From Bartonella clarridgeiae ATCC 51734 (GTDB lineage: Bacteria; Pseudomonadota; Alphaproteobacteria; Rhizobiales; Rhizobiaceae), in contig NZ_JADC01000011.1 of assembly GCF_000518185.1 (NCBI RefSeq), positions 186,001 through 250,000 of the forward strand: a DNA stretch of 64,000 bases, written 5' to 3'. Each line of letters starts with the position of its first letter. The first letter of the stretch is position 1. The notes under the pieces were generated by a model. The model saw only the letters and a list, made by a program, of their open reading frames with translations. It did not search any database and was not told the DNA's origin. The translations under genes and the position numbers were made by a program. This document shows, one piece after another, positions 29,130 through 41,056 of the stretch.

Positions 29130-30542
29130 TTACTCACAAACAGGAGAAAGAAAAGAGAAAAATGATACAACAGCATTTGCCAATTTTTCAGCTACTTTTT
29201 GTTTACTCATATGTGGCCAGTGTTCAATATTATCTTTACTCACGAAAAAAATTTCATTTGTATCAGAACCCATAATGTTCGTATTGTCCGCATGGAGAGA
29301 AACATCATTTGCAAGGATGAAGTCTGCCCCTTTTTTAACACATTTCTTTTGTGCATTGGCAATGATATCGCAAGTTTCAGCAGCAAAACCAATCACAAGG
29401 GGTGGGCGATTTGGAGCATGACCGATCGTAGCTAGAATATCGGGATTTTCGATCATATGCAAAGAGAGTGGTGTTTGATTGGATTCCTTTTTTATTTTTT
29501 GTAAATGTTGCGTTTGGCTGCGCCAGTCACAAACAGCAGCAACAAAAATAGCACCATCAGCAGGTAGTGCTTCTTGCACGGCTTTTAACATTTGGCAAGC
29601 TGTTTCCACATGAATAGTTTTTACTCCTTCTGGATCAGCAAGACCGACAGGTCCACAAATAAGTGTCACTGTTGCACCTAAGTTGGCTAATGCTGTTGCA
29701 ATTGCATGTCCTTGTTTGCCTGATGAGCGATTAGCTAGGTAACGCACCGGATCGATTGGTTCATGAGTAGGCCCAGAAGTTACAATGAAGTGACGACCAC
29801 AAAGTGATTTTTTTTGTGCACTCAAAAGTGCTTCTGCTGAAGCTACAATGGTTAGAGGTTCACTCATACGTCCACAACCTTTTTCGTTTCGTTCAGCCAT
29901 TTCTCCAACTTCTGGCCCTACCATGTGGACTCCATTTGCACGTAATTTTGCAATGTTACGAATAGTTGTTGGGTGCGTCCACATAGCTGGATTCATTGCA
30001 GGAGCAATTAAAAGTGGACAACGTGCTGCTAAAATGATGCAATTGGCTAAATCATCCGCTATTCCAGTAGCTATTTTTGCAATACGATTAGCAGTGGCTG
30101 GTGCTACAATAATTAAATCAGCTTGACGCGCTAATCGGATATGAGAAACATCTTGTTCTTTTTCACCTGAAAATAAATCACTATATACACTGCTACCACT
30201 GAGAACTTCGGCTGCTAGAGGAGTAATAAATTTTTGAGCCGCTGTTGTCATAACAATGTTTAAATTTGCTTCACGTTCTTGCAAACGGCGAATCAAATCA
30301 AGTGCTTTATAGGCTGCAATACTTCCACCAATAATAAGGAGAATAGATTTTGATTTTAATGATTGTTTTTCAATAGTGCTTGTTTGTAGTGGTGATATGA
30401 TGGATGTTTCTACCAGATTATTTAATAAGTGAAGAGTTTCTTCTTCTATAGAAATACCATTTTGCTCAGCGCGTATGCGCAGAAATTCTTGAATTTCAAG
30501 TGATACATTTCGAAGGGTAATATTAGTCATAACATCATACAT
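29130..30542 (-). CDS. coaBC: CoaBC with an N-terminal ribbon-helix-helix domain
   Basis: 470 residues. From about residue 65: flavoprotein CoaC with LLIIGGSIAAYKALDLIRRL, the PAMNPAMW motif and the conserved Cys in GCGRMSEP. Then CoaB with VTSGPTHEPIDPVRYLANRSSGKQG. Together they turn 4'-phosphopantothenate and cysteine into 4'-phosphopantetheine for CoA. Residues 5-44 (MTNITLRNV, then LRIRAEQNGISIEEET) match a FitA-type ribbon-helix-helix antitoxin domain. No Met codon lies between residue 5 and the flavoprotein domain, so the extension belongs to the same protein. Start is residue 1 or Met5 (30530). Gene order ubiE-ubiB-coaBC is conserved in Rhizobiales. Confidence 0.92.
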   Translation of the reverse strand: MYDVMTNITLRNVSLEIQEFLRIRAEQNGISIEEETLHLLNNLVETSIISPLQTSTIEKQSLKSKSILLIIGGSIAAYKALDLIRRLQEREANLNIVMTTAAQKFITPLAAEVLSGSSVYSDLFSGEKEQDVSHIRLARQADLIIVAPATANRIAKIATGIADDLANCIILAARCPLLIAPAMNPAMWTHPTTIRNIAKLRANGVHMVGPEVGEMAERNEKGCGRMSEPLTIVASAEALLSAQKKSLCGRHFIVTSGPTHEPIDPVRYLANRSSGKQGHAIATALANLGATVTLICGPVGLADPEGVKTIHVETACQMLKAVQEALPADGAIFVAAVCDWRSQTQHLQKIKKESNQTPLSLHMIENPDILATIGHAPNRPPLVIGFAAETCDIIANAQKKCVKKGADFILANDVSLHADNTNIMGSDTNEIFFVSKDNIEHWPHMSKQKVAEKLANAVVSFFSFLSPVCE

Positions 30543-30612
30543 CCGAGATATTAAAATGATAGCAATAATTTCATTAATTGCACCTTCTTTAATATTTAAT
30601 ATATTGTGTAAG

Positions 30613-32199
30613 TTAGAAAGAAGGAAAAAGAAAAAAAGTTACAAAAAGCAAACAAAAGGCAATAATGAATAAACTATAACGATTATAGCGGTTAGTACGG
30701 CTTTGTTCAAAAGCAAGTTGTTTAAGAGTAGCAGGAGAAAGATAAAGTCCTGTCTTCGTCATTTTACTTAATCCCTCTTCTATCCGTTGGAAATTTTGTA
30801 TCAATTGCGGAGTTTGACGTGCGAGTGAGAGCAATGCTTGTGTCCCTTCACTCAAATCTTTTACGAGTCCTACGGGTCCTAAATTTTTGCTAATCCATTC
30901 TTTGACAATTGGTTCAGAAGCTTTCCACATGTTAAAATCTTGATCTAATGAGCGTGCTACGCCCTCAACAACAACCATGGTTTTTTGCAGTAATAAAAGT
31001 TCAGGTCGGGTCTTCATATCAAATAATTCAGTAACTTCAAATAAGAGTGTGAGCAATCTGGCCATAGAAATACTTTGTGCTGATTGTCCATGAATAGGCT
31101 CACCAATAGCTCGGTTGGCTTGAGCAAAACTTTCAATATTATGATGTAATGGGACATAACCTGCTTCAAAATGGGCGTATGCTACACGATGATAATCGCG
31201 AGTAATAAAACCATAAAGAATTTCAGCAAGGAAATGCTTTTCTTTTTTTCCGAGTCGTCCTGTAATTCCTAAATCAACCGCAACAATACATCCTTGTGGA
31301 TCAACAAATAAATTACCAGGATGCATATCAGCATGAAAAAAGCCGTCACGTAAAGTATGACGGAGAAAAGATTGAATGAGCGTAACTGCTAAAGCTTTTA
31401 AATCAAAACCAGCTTTTTTAAGTGCTGGAATATCAGACATTTTTATGCCATCAATCCATTCCATTGTTAAAACATTTCGTCCTGTTCGTTCCCAATCAAT
31501 CTCTGGTACCCGAAAACCTGCATCATGCTGAGTATTTTCAGCCATTTCTGATATGGCAGCTGCTTCTAAGCGCAAATCCATTTCAATTTGTGTTGTTTGT
31601 GCCAAAGTATCAACGACACGAACAGGACGTAAACGCCGCGAGGCAGGTATATAACGTTCTTGTAAATGGGCAATGAGATAAAAGCCTTTAAGGTCTTTTG
31701 CAAAACGGTTTCTGATATTAGGACGGATAACTTTAACAGCGCATTTTTTTTTGTGACCTGCTTTATCATAGTATTCAGCTGGATGAACTTGGGCAATAGA
31801 AGCAGCAGCAATAGGTGGGTGAAAATCTGTGAATAGATCATTAATAGATTGGCCAAGAGAATTTTCGATTTGAACAATTGCATCGGCACAGGGAAAAGTT
31901 TGAACACGATCTTGGAGTTGAGCTAAATCGGCTGCAATATCGCGCCCAACAATATCAGGCCGAGTAGCAAGAAATTGACCAAGTTTGACGTATGACGGGC
32001 CAAGTTTATTGATAGCATGTGATATATTTTCAGATCGGTGCTTTTTCTGTGTTTTGCGTCGCGCTAAGGTACTCGCTATACGGTGATATACTGCTGGAAA
32101 TCCTTGAAGGCCATCACTAGGGATAGCGCTAATAACTCCTTCTCGCGTAAAGATAAACAATGCACGTAGAAGTTGAAGATAGGTAGAAATTTGCACCAT
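30613..32199 (-). CDS. ubiB: UbiB, atypical kinase for ubiquinone synthesis
   Basis: 528 residues. The ADCK/ABC1 family signature PSYVKLGQFLATRPDI (KxGQ motif) is followed by AAASIAQVHPA, the kinase-like HADMHPGNLFV and VDLGITGRLG. Two hydrophobic segments at the C-terminus (after residue 500) fit membrane anchoring. UbiB is an ATPase needed for coenzyme Q synthesis. It starts 3 bases after the ubiE stop, so both are co-translated. Confidence 0.95.
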   Translation of the reverse strand: MVQISTYLQLLRALFIFTREGVISAIPSDGLQGFPAVYHRIASTLARRKTQKKHRSENISHAINKLGPSYVKLGQFLATRPDIVGRDIAADLAQLQDRVQTFPCADAIVQIENSLGQSINDLFTDFHPPIAAASIAQVHPAEYYDKAGHKKKCAVKVIRPNIRNRFAKDLKGFYLIAHLQERYIPASRRLRPVRVVDTLAQTTQIEMDLRLEAAAISEMAENTQHDAGFRVPEIDWERTGRNVLTMEWIDGIKMSDIPALKKAGFDLKALAVTLIQSFLRHTLRDGFFHADMHPGNLFVDPQGCIVAVDLGITGRLGKKEKHFLAEILYGFITRDYHRVAYAHFEAGYVPLHHNIESFAQANRAIGEPIHGQSAQSISMARLLTLLFEVTELFDMKTRPELLLLQKTMVVVEGVARSLDQDFNMWKASEPIVKEWISKNLGPVGLVKDLSEGTQALLSLARQTPQLIQNFQRIEEGLSKMTKTGLYLSPATLKQLAFEQSRTNRYNRYSLFIIAFCLLFVTFFLFPSF

Positions 32200-32202
32200 T
32201 TT

Positions 32203-32985
32203 TTAAATCTTCCAACCTGAATGCAGTGTTGCAATAGCACCTGTAAGATTACGATATGATACCGAAGAAAAACCTGCATTTCTAATCATATGGGCAAAAT
32301 CATTTTGCTTAGGAAATTTACGAATCGATTCAACCAAATAACGATATGCATCATGGTTACCTGTAATGAATTGACCTAGTTTGGGAATAGCATTGAAAGA
32401 CCAAAGGTCATAAATTTTATCAAGTAGAGGCATTTCAACATTTGAAAATTCTAAACATAGAAAACGTCCACCTGGTTTTAAAACACGAAAAGCTTCCCTG
32501 AGAGCTTTATCAATATGCGGTATGTTGCGAATTCCAAAGGCGATAGTATAAGCATTAAAACTTTGATCTTTAAAAGGCAAATGTTCTGCATTGGCTTCAA
32601 TGAAGTCAATAAGGGAGGCAAGATTATTTTTTTGTGCACGTTTTTTACCAACGCTCAGCATTGAGCTATTAATATCAAGGATTGTAACATGAGCTTTTCT
32701 GTGTGAGGCGTTGAGAATACGAAAAGCAATATCACCGGTGCCACCGGCTACATCAAGAACTTTCCAGTTAGAAATAGCTGGTGGATACAGCCACGCTACC
32801 ATAGAATTTTTCCATATACGATGGAGTCCAAGAGATAAGATATCATTCATTTTGTCATAGTTTTCAGCGACAGAATGAAATACATTGTCAACCATAGATT
32901 GTTTTTGCATTTCGTCAACTTTTGTAAAGCCAAAAGAATGTTCCATGCCTCCTTCGATTCCTACACGTTCTGTTTCCGCTGCCAT
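32203..32985 (-). CDS. ubiE: UbiE, demethylmenaquinone/ubiquinone C-methyltransferase
   Basis: 260 residues. SAM-binding motif [13 protein letters not shown], then [31 protein letters not shown], typical of UbiE. It methylates the quinone ring in ubiquinone synthesis. AAGG precedes the start. In many Rhizobiales mutM lies divergently beside ubiE; here only ~120 bases separate it from gyrB and no mutM is present. Confidence 0.95.
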   Translation of the reverse strand: MAAETERVGIEGGMEHSFGFTKVDEMQKQSMVDNVFHSVAENYDKMNDILSLGLHRIWKNSMVAWLYPPAISNWKVLDVAGGTGDIAFRILNASHRKAHVTILDINSSMLSVGKKRAQKNNLASLIDFIEANAEHLPFKDQSFNAYTIAFGIRNIPHIDKALREAFRVLKPGGRFLCLEFSNVEMPLLDKIYDLWSFNAIPKLGQFITGNHDAYRYLVESIRKFPKQNDFAHMIRNAGFSSVSYRNLTGAIATLHSGWKI

Positions 32986-33106
32986 AATACATGACCTTTC
33001 TTATTTTGCTTTTATCGTAAATAACATGTAGAAAAAATGCGCAAATACGAAAAAATAACAGATAAAATCATAATGTTTATATACAGCTTAAAACAAAAGG
33101 GTACTT

Positions 33107-36243
<3,137 letters not shown>

Positions 36244-37107
36244 ATGAATAAATTTATCGATATGTTAAATTACTTTATTGGAATTTTTTTTATGGCATCG
36301 GTCCTTTTTTTTCCACCTTTTGTGAAGGCTGGGATGGGAGGAAGGCTTCCTTTTTTTTTAAATGCGTACGAACATTTAATACAGCCTGATATAACCGATA
36401 TAGCGCGTTTACGTTTTGTTACAACGTTTGATTTTCCTCCTTTTAACTTTCTTGATAAAACAGGTCATCTTTCAGGCTATAATGCTGATTTATTACGCGC
36501 TATTTGCGTAAAACTAAAACTTGAAAAACTATGTGAAGTAGAAATTATTCCTCGGGAAGAATTGGTAAATCATCTCAACAGCGATGGAGCAGAAGCGATT
36601 ATTGCTGGTTTAGAAGAAACAACAGAAATGCGTCAATATCTTTCTTTTACCCAAACTTATTTGCGTTTTCCTGCACGTTTCGTATCATATAAGTCTTTGA
36701 ATCTTAATGAACCAATAAGTGATAAACTTGAGCATTTAAAAAGTGGATTTTTGATAAAAAGTGCATATGAAAAACTATTTCATAGTTATTTTTCTAAAGC
36801 CAAATGGCAGGGGTTTAGTGATAGAAAAATGCTCTATAAAGCATTACAGAACCATGAAATTGATCTTATTTTTGATGATGGATTGGCTTTGTCTTTATGG
36901 ATAAATGATCCACAATCAATGGATTGCTGTAATTTTGTTGGGGGAGCTTATATAGCTCCACAATTTTTAGGAACAGGAATGCGGATCGCTGTTGCAAAAA
37001 AGAATGCAAAATTAGTTGATATTCTTAATTATGCTCTACAATCTTTAGAACGTGATGGCAAGCTTATAGAGCTTTATTTACGTTATTTTCCAATTAGTTT
37101 TTATTAA
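36244..37107 (+). CDS. Periplasmic solute-binding protein, family 3 (orphan)
   Basis: 287 residues from the ATG at 36244, chosen because GGGGGAAG lies 9 nt upstream; an ATG 10 codons earlier (36214) has no site. A signal peptide with a hydrophobic core (about 8-26) ends at VKA. The mature part follows the family 3 pattern: LRFVTTFDFPPFNFLDKTGHLSGYNADLLRAI, then IIAGLEETTEMRQYLSFTQTYLRFPARFV, and a C-terminal NYALQSLERDGKLIELYLRYF. Such proteins bind amino acids or similar small polar solutes for ABC import. No permease or ATPase gene is adjacent, so its partner is unknown. Confidence 0.85.
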   Translation: MNKFIDMLNYFIGIFFMASVLFFPPFVKAGMGGRLPFFLNAYEHLIQPDITDIARLRFVTTFDFPPFNFLDKTGHLSGYNADLLRAICVKLKLEKLCEVEIIPREELVNHLNSDGAEAIIAGLEETTEMRQYLSFTQTYLRFPARFVSYKSLNLNEPISDKLEHLKSGFLIKSAYEKLFHSYFSKAKWQGFSDRKMLYKALQNHEIDLIFDDGLALSLWINDPQSMDCCNFVGGAYIAPQFLGTGMRIAVAKKNAKLVDILNYALQSLERDGKLIELYLRYFPISFY

Positions 37108-37118
37108 TTCAAAACTTA

Positions 37119-38651
37119 TTAAGCGATAGCTACGAGTCTTTCATTGTTTAACCTATAGGAAATGGCTTCTGCAAGGTGGTGGCGTGCAAGGTGCTGTGCT
37201 TGATCAAGATCAGCGATAGTGCGTGCGACTTTGAGAATACGATGATAAGCACGTGCGGAAAGGTGCATTTTTTCGCTAACATCTCGTAGTAATGTAGCTG
37301 CATTTTGATCGGGAATAGCAATTTGTTCAATGATTTTTGCAGGGCAGTCGCTATTGGTTCGGATGTGGGGAAGATCTAGTGTTGCAAAACGTTTAGCTTG
37401 AATAAAGCGCGCTTGTGCAACGCGTTTTGCGACATTATAACTTTTTTCTGACTGTTTTTGTTGCATGAGATCCATTGCTGTTAAAGCAGGGACCTCAATA
37501 CGTAAATCAATTCGGTCAAGTAGAGGACCAGAAATACGGGATTGATAATCAATTTGACACCGTATACCTTTGGAACAAACGTAGCCTTTTTCACCAGCCA
37601 TACCGCATCGACAAGGGTTCATTGCAGCGATGAGTTGGATACGAGCAGGATAGCTGATATGATGATTGGCACGGGCAATAACACATTCTCCACTCTCTAA
37701 AGGCTGACGAAGAGAATCAAGGACTTGAGGAGAAAATTCAGGGAATTCATCTAGGAATAAAACACCGTTATGAGCAAGTGATACTTCTCCTGGTTGTCCT
37801 TTGAGCCCACCACCGATCATGGCTGCCATAGAAGCAGAATGATGTGGCGAACGAAAGGGACGATAGCGTGATATGGCATTATGTGTTGTTTCTCCTGTAA
37901 TAGAAGAAATGAGAGCAACATCTAAAAGCTCACGGCTATCAAGAGGTGGTAAAATAGAAGGTAAACATTGGGCTAGCATAGATTTGCCTGCACCAGGAGG
38001 ACCAATAAATAGAAGATTATGCCGTCCAGCTGCACAAACTTCTAATGCGCGTTTTGCAGCTTTTTGTCCTTTAATCTCACAGAGATCTGGTAATTCGGTT
38101 GGTGTGCTGTATTGACGTGGCTGTGGCCTTTTTTGAATTTGTATTCCTTTAAAATGGTTGATTATAGTAAGAAGAGTTTCAGGGGCAAGAATATCCATTT
38201 CTGTGTTTGCCCATGCCGCTTCAGGTCCGCATTTGTGAGGGCAAATTAATCCTTTATCGAGTGATAATGCTGTCATTGCAGTTGGTAAAACACCATTAAC
38301 AGAGTTAATAGATCCATCAAGTGATAATTCACCTAAAATGATATATTTTTGCGCTATCTCGGAAGGAAGAAGATTCATAGCGAGCATTAAGCCTATTGCA
38401 ATGGGAAGGTCATAATGTGAACCTTCTTTGGGCAAATCAGCTGGCGCAAGATTAACAGTAACTCGTTTGTTTGGCATAGAAAGCCCACAAGCATGAAGAG
38501 CTGCTTGTATCCGTTCACGACTTTCTGCGACCGCTTTATCTGCTAATCCAACAATAGCCATCCCTATTTTGCCAGGGGAAATCATAACCTGTACATCAAC
38601 AGGAATTGCTTCTAAACCACGAAAAGCAACCGTTGTAACACGCGCGACCAT
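37119..38651 (-). CDS. YifB/ComM-family Mg-chelatase-like AAA+ ATPase
   Basis: 510 residues. N-terminal ChlI-like domain (VARVTTVAFRGLEAIPVDVQV, GLADKAVAESRERI), AAA+ core with Walker A GPPGAGKSMLAQ, SSITGE, PFRSPHHSAS and Walker B GVLFLDEFPEF, and the zinc-binding-like AAMNPCRCG. ComM of this family is a helicase that extends branch migration in natural transformation; the role in non-competent alphaproteobacteria is unclear. It converges on the solute-binding gene with 11 bases between stops. Confidence 0.93.
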   Translation of the reverse strand: MVARVTTVAFRGLEAIPVDVQVMISPGKIGMAIVGLADKAVAESRERIQAALHACGLSMPNKRVTVNLAPADLPKEGSHYDLPIAIGLMLAMNLLPSEIAQKYIILGELSLDGSINSVNGVLPTAMTALSLDKGLICPHKCGPEAAWANTEMDILAPETLLTIINHFKGIQIQKRPQPRQYSTPTELPDLCEIKGQKAAKRALEVCAAGRHNLLFIGPPGAGKSMLAQCLPSILPPLDSRELLDVALISSITGETTHNAISRYRPFRSPHHSASMAAMIGGGLKGQPGEVSLAHNGVLFLDEFPEFSPQVLDSLRQPLESGECVIARANHHISYPARIQLIAAMNPCRCGMAGEKGYVCSKGIRCQIDYQSRISGPLLDRIDLRIEVPALTAMDLMQQKQSEKSYNVAKRVAQARFIQAKRFATLDLPHIRTNSDCPAKIIEQIAIPDQNAATLLRDVSEKMHLSARAYHRILKVARTIADLDQAQHLARHHLAEAISYRLNNERLVAIA

Positions 38652-39034
38652 TATTTATTTTCCCCCTTCTTTTATTTAAAAGAGACAATCATATCTATGT
38701 ATAAAAATCAAGAAGTGTCTCTATGCTCTTTTTGATGAAGAGATTTATATATATGCAGAATTTTATAGCACGATAATAGGGGGTATTTGCATAAATTTAA
38801 CTATGATAAGATATGCTTCAATAAAGTATTTAAAGTAAGCTAAATGAATATGTTAAAATACAAAGACATAACGCTGCTTTATCTCACAGTTCTTCAAAAT
38901 CTTGTAAAGACACGTAAGTACGCGGGAAAAACGGAAAAGAAATATGACACCACATATTTTAAGCAAAGTGTATTATTTAATGTGATTAGATGGATGAAGA
39001 ACTTAAATAGAAAATTATGTTTATCATTCTTTAG
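38652..39034. other. Gap between yifB and tamA
   Basis: About 380 bases. A 64-codon plus-strand frame (38844-39038) has an ATG but no ribosome binding site and no family likeness, and I do not call it. The tamA-tamB promoter should lie here. Confidence 0.45.
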
Positions 39035-41056
39035 TTGATTTTTATTTATAAGAAAAAAATATCAAACTGTTTATTAAGAGTATCTGATTTGGTAATATGT
39101 CAGACAAGAATTTCGTTGAAATCAAAAGCCGCATACAGCGTAGTAGTAGGCTTATGGTTAGTCTTTACTTTTGCACGGTCAGTTGTGGCATTTGAGCTTT
39201 TTGGTTTTCGTTTATTTGGTAAAGAAAAGCCGGCTTCTTCCTCGTATGGAATGAATAGTGCAGAAAAATCTTATACAATTGAGGTAGTTGCTCCACCAGG
39301 GGCTCCACCAGAAGGGGTTAAAATAGCTAAAGCTGCGTCTTCTCTTGTTTCTGATCAAGGTAAAGCAGTAGCAAATTCGTCTGGTTTATTAGCTAAAGCT
39401 CGTTCAAATTATCGAACAATACTTGCTGCTCTCTATGCTGATGGACGTTATGGTGGTATCATTAGTATTAAGATTAATGGTTTAGAAGTTGCTGATTTAA
39501 GCCCTTTAGCTCAATTACCAACTCAATCGAGTATTCTTATTACAATTGATGCTGGTCCACAGTATGTTTTTAATGTTGCGAATTTCAATAAAGCTTTTTT
39601 TCTTGAAAAGTATAAAATAGGTGAAATTCTCTTAATGGAAAATTTAGATTATAAGGTTGGCGCTATTGCAAAATCTGAGACTATTCTTAAAGCAGAACGA
39701 TGGTTAATAGAAAGATGGCGACAACAAGGTTATGCTAAAGCAAGTGTTATTAGTCGTGATGTGGTTGCTGATCATGCTACACGCTTTGTTGACGCGCAGA
39801 TTACAGTTAATCCTGGGAAAAAGGCTTATTATAGTTTTTTAAATGTGCGTAATGTGAGTGAACAACCACGTATGGATTCAGCCTATATTGCATGGATGAC
39901 AGGATTAAAACTAGGTCAGCAATATAATCCTGATGCGTTGATCAAAGCAAATAAACGGCTTGCACGACTTGATGTTTTTCGTGCAGTTACTGTGCGTGAA
40001 GCTGAGACAATTAGTCCTGATGGTCGTTTACCGCTTACGCTTATTTTAGAAGAACGTAAACCACGACGTTTTGGCATTGGTGGTAGCTATTCAACATTAG
40101 ATGGTGTGGGGCTTGAAACTTATTGGATGCATAGTAACCTTTTTGGTCACGCAGAACGCTTTAAAATTGAAACTAAAATAAGTGGTATTGGTAGTAGAAA
40201 AGAGGAATCTTATCGTCTGAAGAATTTTGATTATCTTTTGGGAGCAACATTCACTAAGCCTGGCATCATTACTCCTGATACGGATTTTGCAGCAGAACTA
40301 AAAGGAGAGCAAGATGTTTTAGATAATTATACTACAACAGCTCTCAAAGGGCAGGTGGGCATTACGCATATCTTCAATGATCAGTTATCAGGACGAGTTG
40401 CTTTAGCTGCTTTTAGTGGTTATTCACGTGATGATTATTTTGGGAGCCGTCAGTTTACCACGATTGGATTATTGAGTGGTTTAATTTATGATGGCCGTAA
40501 TAGTACAGTTAATGCAACAAAAGGTTTATATGGTGAAGCGATTCTTGAACCACTTTATGAAACACATTTTGATAATTTTGTGACAAAAATGACGATAGAA
40601 GGTCGTTCTTATTGGGCGTTTGATGCAAAAGATCATTTTATTTTTTCAACACGAGTAAAACTTGGTACAATTATCGGAGGTAATATAGCTGAATTGCCTT
40701 CAGATACGCTTTTTTTTGCTGGTGGTGGTGGATCTGTTAGAGGTTACGCTTATCGTAATATTGGCATCAAAACAAAAAATGATACTATTATTGGTGGGCG
40801 TTCTCTTGTTGAAGGATCAGCTGAATTACGTCTTTCTTTTAATAATAAAATAGGATTTGTAAGTTTTATTGATGGCGGTTTTGTAGGGGAAAAAACGTAT
40901 TTTAATTTTTCACAACAAATGAAATGGGGAGTAGGTATTGGAGGTCGTTATATGACTGGTTTTGGCCCTTTTCGGTTTGATGTAGCTTTCCCTTTTAAGC
41001 GAGAGAAAGGTGATCCCCGTGTTGGTTTTTATGTGGGTATAGGGCAAGCGTTCTAA
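39035..41056 (+). CDS. tamA: TamA, Omp85-family outer-membrane translocation and assembly protein
   Basis: Up to 673 residues. A signal-peptide-like stretch (YSVVVGLWLVFTFARSVVAF, ~34-53), POTRA-like repeats (~100-340) and a C-terminal 16-strand barrel with the Omp85 motif GGGGSVRGYAYR and terminal phenylalanine (GIGQAF). With TamB it inserts outer-membrane proteins or supports lipid transport. The start is uncertain: TTG at 39035 opens the frame, and TTG at 39089 has AAGAG 8 nt upstream and would place the hydrophobic stretch nearer the N-terminus. Its stop overlaps the tamB start by one base (TAATG), so the pair is coupled. Confidence 0.9.
   Translation: MIFIYKKKISNCLLRVSDLVICQTRISLKSKAAYSVVVGLWLVFTFARSVVAFELFGFRLFGKEKPASSSYGMNSAEKSYTIEVVAPPGAPPEGVKIAKAASSLVSDQGKAVANSSGLLAKARSNYRTILAALYADGRYGGIISIKINGLEVADLSPLAQLPTQSSILITIDAGPQYVFNVANFNKAFFLEKYKIGEILLMENLDYKVGAIAKSETILKAERWLIERWRQQGYAKASVISRDVVADHATRFVDAQITVNPGKKAYYSFLNVRNVSEQPRMDSAYIAWMTGLKLGQQYNPDALIKANKRLARLDVFRAVTVREAETISPDGRLPLTLILEERKPRRFGIGGSYSTLDGVGLETYWMHSNLFGHAERFKIETKISGIGSRKEESYRLKNFDYLLGATFTKPGIITPDTDFAAELKGEQDVLDNYTTTALKGQVGITHIFNDQLSGRVALAAFSGYSRDDYFGSRQFTTIGLLSGLIYDGRNSTVNATKGLYGEAILEPLYETHFDNFVTKMTIEGRSYWAFDAKDHFIFSTRVKLGTIIGGNIAELPSDTLFFAGGGGSVRGYAYRNIGIKTKNDTIIGGRSLVEGSAELRLSFNNKIGFVSFIDGGFVGEKTYFNFSQQMKWGVGIGGRYMTGFGPFRFDVAFPFKREKGDPRVGFYVGIGQAF

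Noticed and set aside
38844-39038. 64-codon plus-strand frame before tamA
   Set aside because: No ribosome binding site and no protein family pattern; its end overlaps the uncertain tamA start.
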